Shown here: one piece after another, positions 4,393 through 6,065 of the stretch | Position numbering within the stretch: the stretch's first letter is position 1 | Layout of the letters: the number at the start of each line of letters is the position of its first letter | Program-made: the position numbers and the translations under genes | Notes under the pieces: generated by a model | Seen by the model: the letters and a program-made list of their open reading frames with translations, nothing else | Told to the model about the DNA's origin: nothing | The model's database searches: none | DNA from: DASYAN01 sp036501345 | GTDB taxonomy: Bacteria > Chloroflexota > Ktedonobacteria > Ktedonobacterales > Ktedonobacteraceae | Length of the DNA: 6,065 nucleotides | Reading direction: 5' to 3' | Assembly (NCBI GenBank): GCA_036501345.1 | Contig: DASYAN010000239.1 | Span: 1-6,065, forward strand

Positions 4393-5952
4393 ATGTCGCA
4401 ATCATCTGGAGGAGATGATCCCAAAAAATTTTCGCATTTTCGGAGATCACAAGGCATTACTCAAAAAAAAAGTTTCGATGTTAGTAGACCACCCAAAGAA
4501 ACACAAGATGAAAGAAGAGAGAAAATTTTCAAGGCTACTGATTCCCGAATAAGCCATTCTAACCGATCAAATGTCAAGGCCTCTCCTCTAGATGTTAGCA
4601 GGCAATCATTAAAAGAAATACAAGAAGAAAGAGAAGAGAAAACTTTAAACGTTTCCTCCACCCCAGACATTATCAAGCAATTATCAAAACGAAACGAAAT
4701 GCGAGATAAAACAGCTGAAGCAGCTGAAAAACGACGAGAAGCTGAAGCAGCTGAAAAACGACGAGACAATGAAAGCAAAGACGAAGCAATACGCCAGATC
4801 ACCCTGCAACAGAGCCGAAACAATCGTTTAGAAGCAAAGGAGAAGACTGAGCAGGATGCTCCTCCACAAGTTAACAGAATAGGTAACATAGAGCACGTAG
4901 AAGAAGCACTCAATAATGACAAAACGATCTATACTTATTGGAATAGAAAAGACAGTTCTATCTTCTTTACTAACGATCTAAGAAAGGTAGACGAGGAACT
5001 TGGAAAAGGTATAGCTAAACTAGAAATACAGCAATCTTTAGCAGATAACAGCAATATCCAACGTATTGCTCCAGAAGATGGACTAAATAAAGTAGAAAGA
5101 TTTGACCTTGGATATAAAGTGGATATTGCTCCAGAACGAATAGACCAAACTCGGAATCCTCAAATCGATGAGACACATCCTGTTCAGACTCCAAATGACA
5201 CACGTCCAACGCAAGTTCCAAATGATATACACTCGATTCAAGCCTCAAATGATACACAGCCTATTCAAACTCCAAATGATGTACATCTATTTCCGGTTCC
5301 AAATGATCCACCTCCGTCTTATAATCAAATCGATGAGGCACATCCTGTTCCAATTCCAAAGGATGAACTTCCGCGTTATGAGCAAATTTATGAAGATACA
5401 CCTCCATCTTACTATCAAGTCTATCAAGAGGCACGTCACCAAGAATTTATAGATAGTCGCGTAGCTCTTAGAGTCGCCTTGCAAGAGTATCAGGCTTGGG
5501 CAATAGAGCAAAGAAGAAGAGAGATCAATACAGTTCCTGATAGGCAAAATCCCGCTGCTGTAGACATACCCAAACCATTGCAAGAAACTCAAGAGAGCAC
5601 ACCCGAAGCACAGAGTGAAACTAATCCAGTTCATAGTGAGCACAGCCACATTCCTGACATCGACGACGGCGGTGCTACTAGCTACGAGGAGGATAGCATC
5701 TTTCCCGAAATCAACAAGAAGAAGAAAAAGGAATTGTCGCTTTTTCCAGAAAAATCAAAAAAATCTCTGTTCGATTTACCAACCATCACAGATGAAAACA
5801 AAAAAAGGCAGACTACTCAGGAGACAGAACGTATCAGGCAAGAAAAGGCATATGAAGCACAGGAGAAATATTTCCAAGATAAGAAAATTCAAGAATATAA
5901 TGCCTTATGTGAAGCACAAGCTATAATGGTCCCAGAAAACTGGACAGGTTGA
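4393..5952 (+). CDS. Highly charged repeat-rich protein of unknown function with two PPSY motifs
   Basis: I do not recognise this 519-residue protein. It has no signal peptide, no hydrophobic membrane segment and only one cysteine. In order: a polar N-terminus (1-27); two related DVSR...KE.Q.ER segments (29-45 and 67-84); a K/E/R/A-rich, probably coiled-coil stretch (about 68-155) containing a duplicated AEAAEKRRE unit (108-125); a less biased, possibly folded segment (about 165-240) with TIYTYWNRKDSSIFFTNDL (178-196); five 9-residue repeats with invariant Asn-Asp (263-307); a Pro/Tyr-rich stretch with PPSY at 307-310 and 337-340; a helical-looking part (345-378); and a Lys-rich tail with two related FPE...KK segments (435-456). 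The start has AGAAAGG 11 nt upstream, somewhat far. Composition is visibly more A-rich than in the minus-strand genes, suggesting accessory or acquired DNA. The last residues, NWTG, and the stop are encoded in sequence resembling the neighbouring insertion-sequence end, so the original C-terminus may be lost. A scaffold, structural or interaction role is conceivable, but no function is supported. Confidence 0.75.
   Translation: MSQSSGGDDPKKFSHFRRSQGITQKKSFDVSRPPKETQDERREKIFKATDSRISHSNRSNVKASPLDVSRQSLKEIQEEREEKTLNVSSTPDIIKQLSKRNEMRDKTAEAAEKRREAEAAEKRRDNESKDEAIRQITLQQSRNNRLEAKEKTEQDAPPQVNRIGNIEHVEEALNNDKTIYTYWNRKDSSIFFTNDLRKVDEELGKGIAKLEIQQSLADNSNIQRIAPEDGLNKVERFDLGYKVDIAPERIDQTRNPQIDETHPVQTPNDTRPTQVPNDIHSIQASNDTQPIQTPNDVHLFPVPNDPPPSYNQIDEAHPVPIPKDELPRYEQIYEDTPPSYYQVYQEARHQEFIDSRVALRVALQEYQAWAIEQRRREINTVPDRQNPAAVDIPKPLQETQESTPEAQSETNPVHSEHSHIPDIDDGGATSYEEDSIFPEINKKKKKELSLFPEKSKKSLFDLPTITDENKKRQTTQETERIRQEKAYEAQEKYFQDKKIQEYNALCEAQAIMVPENWTG
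4477..4644 (+). repeat. Two diverged DVSR segments within the repeat-rich protein gene
   Basis: Bases 4477-4527 and 4591-4644 encode related segments: DVSRPPKETQDERREKI and DVSRQSLKEIQEEREEKT. They share DVSR, KE, Q, ER and EK, with one extra codon in the second copy. The DNA is also similar (both start GATGTTAG), so this is most likely an old internal duplication with a start-to-start distance of 114 bp. Confidence 0.6.
4714..4767 (+). repeat. Two-copy 27-bp tandem repeat encoding AEAAEKRRE
   Basis: Bases 4714-4740 and 4741-4767 are adjacent 27-bp units identical except at the last base. They encode AEAAEKRRE and AEAAEKRRD, residues 108-125 of the repeat-rich protein. Near identity shows a recent in-frame duplication, probably by replication slippage. 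The heptad-compatible Ala/Glu/Lys/Arg composition favours a helix or coiled coil. Confidence 0.9.
5179..5313 (+). repeat. Five-copy 27-bp repeat encoding a 9-residue Asn-Asp unit
   Basis: Units start at 5179, 5206, 5233, 5260 and 5287. CAAATGA is invariant in all five and the flanks vary. The encoded units are PVQTPNDTR, PTQVPNDIH, SIQASNDTQ, PIQTPNDVH and LFPVPNDPP; Asn-Asp is invariant and Pro precedes it in four. A sixth, degenerate unit (PVPIPKDEL, residues 318-326) lies just beyond. The Pro-rich polar units suggest an extended, flexible spacer rather than a globular fold. Confidence 0.9.
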
Positions 5953-5975
5953 TAAGAAACTGGACAGGCTGATAA
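5936..5975 (+). repeat. 20-bp tandem duplication at the insertion-sequence boundary
   Basis: Bases 5936-5955 and 5956-5975 are immediately adjacent 20-bp units that share AAACTGGACAGG and TGATAA and differ at two positions (A/G at the first base, T/C in GGTTGA versus GGCTGA). The first copy supplies the final codons and TGA of the upstream repeat-rich protein gene. The second leads into the transposase leader. Both contain TGGACAGG, whose TG start suits an IS3-family terminal repeat. Confidence 0.85.
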
Positions 5976-6065
5976 AATAGAATCACTGTATCGAGAGAGA
6001 TCAAAGGCAAGGAGAAAAAAATGTCGGTACAACGAAAAAGATACAGTGCAGAGCTTAAGGCAAAA
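5961..6065 (+). mobile_element. Left end of an IS3-family-like insertion sequence, truncated by the window
   Basis: A transposase OrfA start at 6021 is preceded by about 60 nt of noncoding sequence beginning TGGACAGG at 5961. A short leader between a TG-starting terminal repeat and orfA is the usual IS3-family layout. The exact boundary is uncertain: the 20-bp duplication offers a second possible left end at 5941, and the right end and target duplication lie outside the window. Confidence 0.6.
6021..6065 (+). CDS. IS3-type transposase OrfA, first 15 codons only
   Basis: An ATG at 6021 opens a frame that runs off the window end and gives MSVQRKRYSAELKAK. The R.R.YSAE.KAK pattern is the typical beginning of the helix-turn-helix OrfA of IS3-family elements, the DNA-binding part of a transposase normally completed by a programmed frameshift into an OrfB integrase. 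A good ribosome binding site, AAGGAG (6009-6014), sits 6 nt before the ATG, which fixes the start. The assignment rests on a short N-terminal signature, so the IS subgroup cannot be given. Confidence 0.75.
   Translation, partial: MSVQRKRYSAELKAK

Noticed and set aside
4461..4922. 153-codon minus-strand frame opposite the repeat-rich gene
   Set aside because: Its Ser/Leu/Phe-rich translation is what the complement of Lys/Glu/Arg-rich codons gives. The plus-strand frame is much longer, has a promoter and a start, and explains the in-frame 27-bp repeats.
5179..5313. Possible CRISPR array because of regular spacing
   Set aside because: The 27-bp units are contiguous, without unique spacers, and preserve the reading frame, so they are a protein-coding tandem repeat.
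5168..5926. Other frames within the repeat-rich gene on both strands
   Set aside because: The 27-bp repeats keep all frames open by periodicity, so these are by-products of the main frame.

Overview
The window looks like a bacterial chromosome segment in which a conserved housekeeping and metabolic gene block meets an accessory region ending in an insertion sequence. The minus-strand genes have balanced to moderately GC-rich codons. The plus-strand gene at the right is visibly richer in A/T, especially A in the coding strand. Sequence style, an IcmA-like mutase beside prmA and rsmE, and IS3-type DNA would suit a large-genome Chloroflexota member such as the Ktedonobacteria. That placement is a recollection-based inference, not something the sequence proves.

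Left edge (1-367): the 3' end of a plus-strand gene for a membrane protein (1-147), an AT-rich spacer with an 11-bp tandem repeat (212-241), and a strong hairpin (277-318). The hairpin lies between this gene and the converging minus-strand block and is a likely shared terminator.

Centre (368-3855, minus strand): three genes read leftward in the order acyl-CoA mutase large subunit, prmA, rsmE. prmA and rsmE are separated by 3 nt and are almost certainly co-transcribed. The mutase lies 53 nt upstream of prmA with no evident terminator between. PrmA methylates ribosomal protein L11 and RsmE methylates 16S rRNA U1498, so the last two genes form a ribosome-modification pair. The mutase would be labelled methylmalonyl-CoA mutase by default. 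However, the two residues that distinguish substrates are Phe106 and Gln224 (Tyr and Arg in methylmalonyl-CoA mutase), which points to an isobutyryl-CoA mutase type enzyme. It has no B12-binding domain and so needs a small subunit encoded outside the window.

Divergent intergenic region (3856-4392): a plausible minus-strand promoter for the mutase, a near-consensus plus-strand promoter (4133-4161), an imperfect hairpin, and a leader of about 225 nt.

Right part (4393-6065, plus strand): a 519-residue, highly charged, repeat-rich protein that I do not recognise. It has a coiled-coil-like N-terminal half, a five-copy 9-residue repeat, two PPSY motifs and a lysine-rich tail. Its stop codon lies inside the first copy of a 20-bp tandem duplication that resembles the end of an insertion sequence. 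The first 15 codons of an IS3-type transposase OrfA follow at the window edge. No CRISPR array, tRNA or rRNA was seen.
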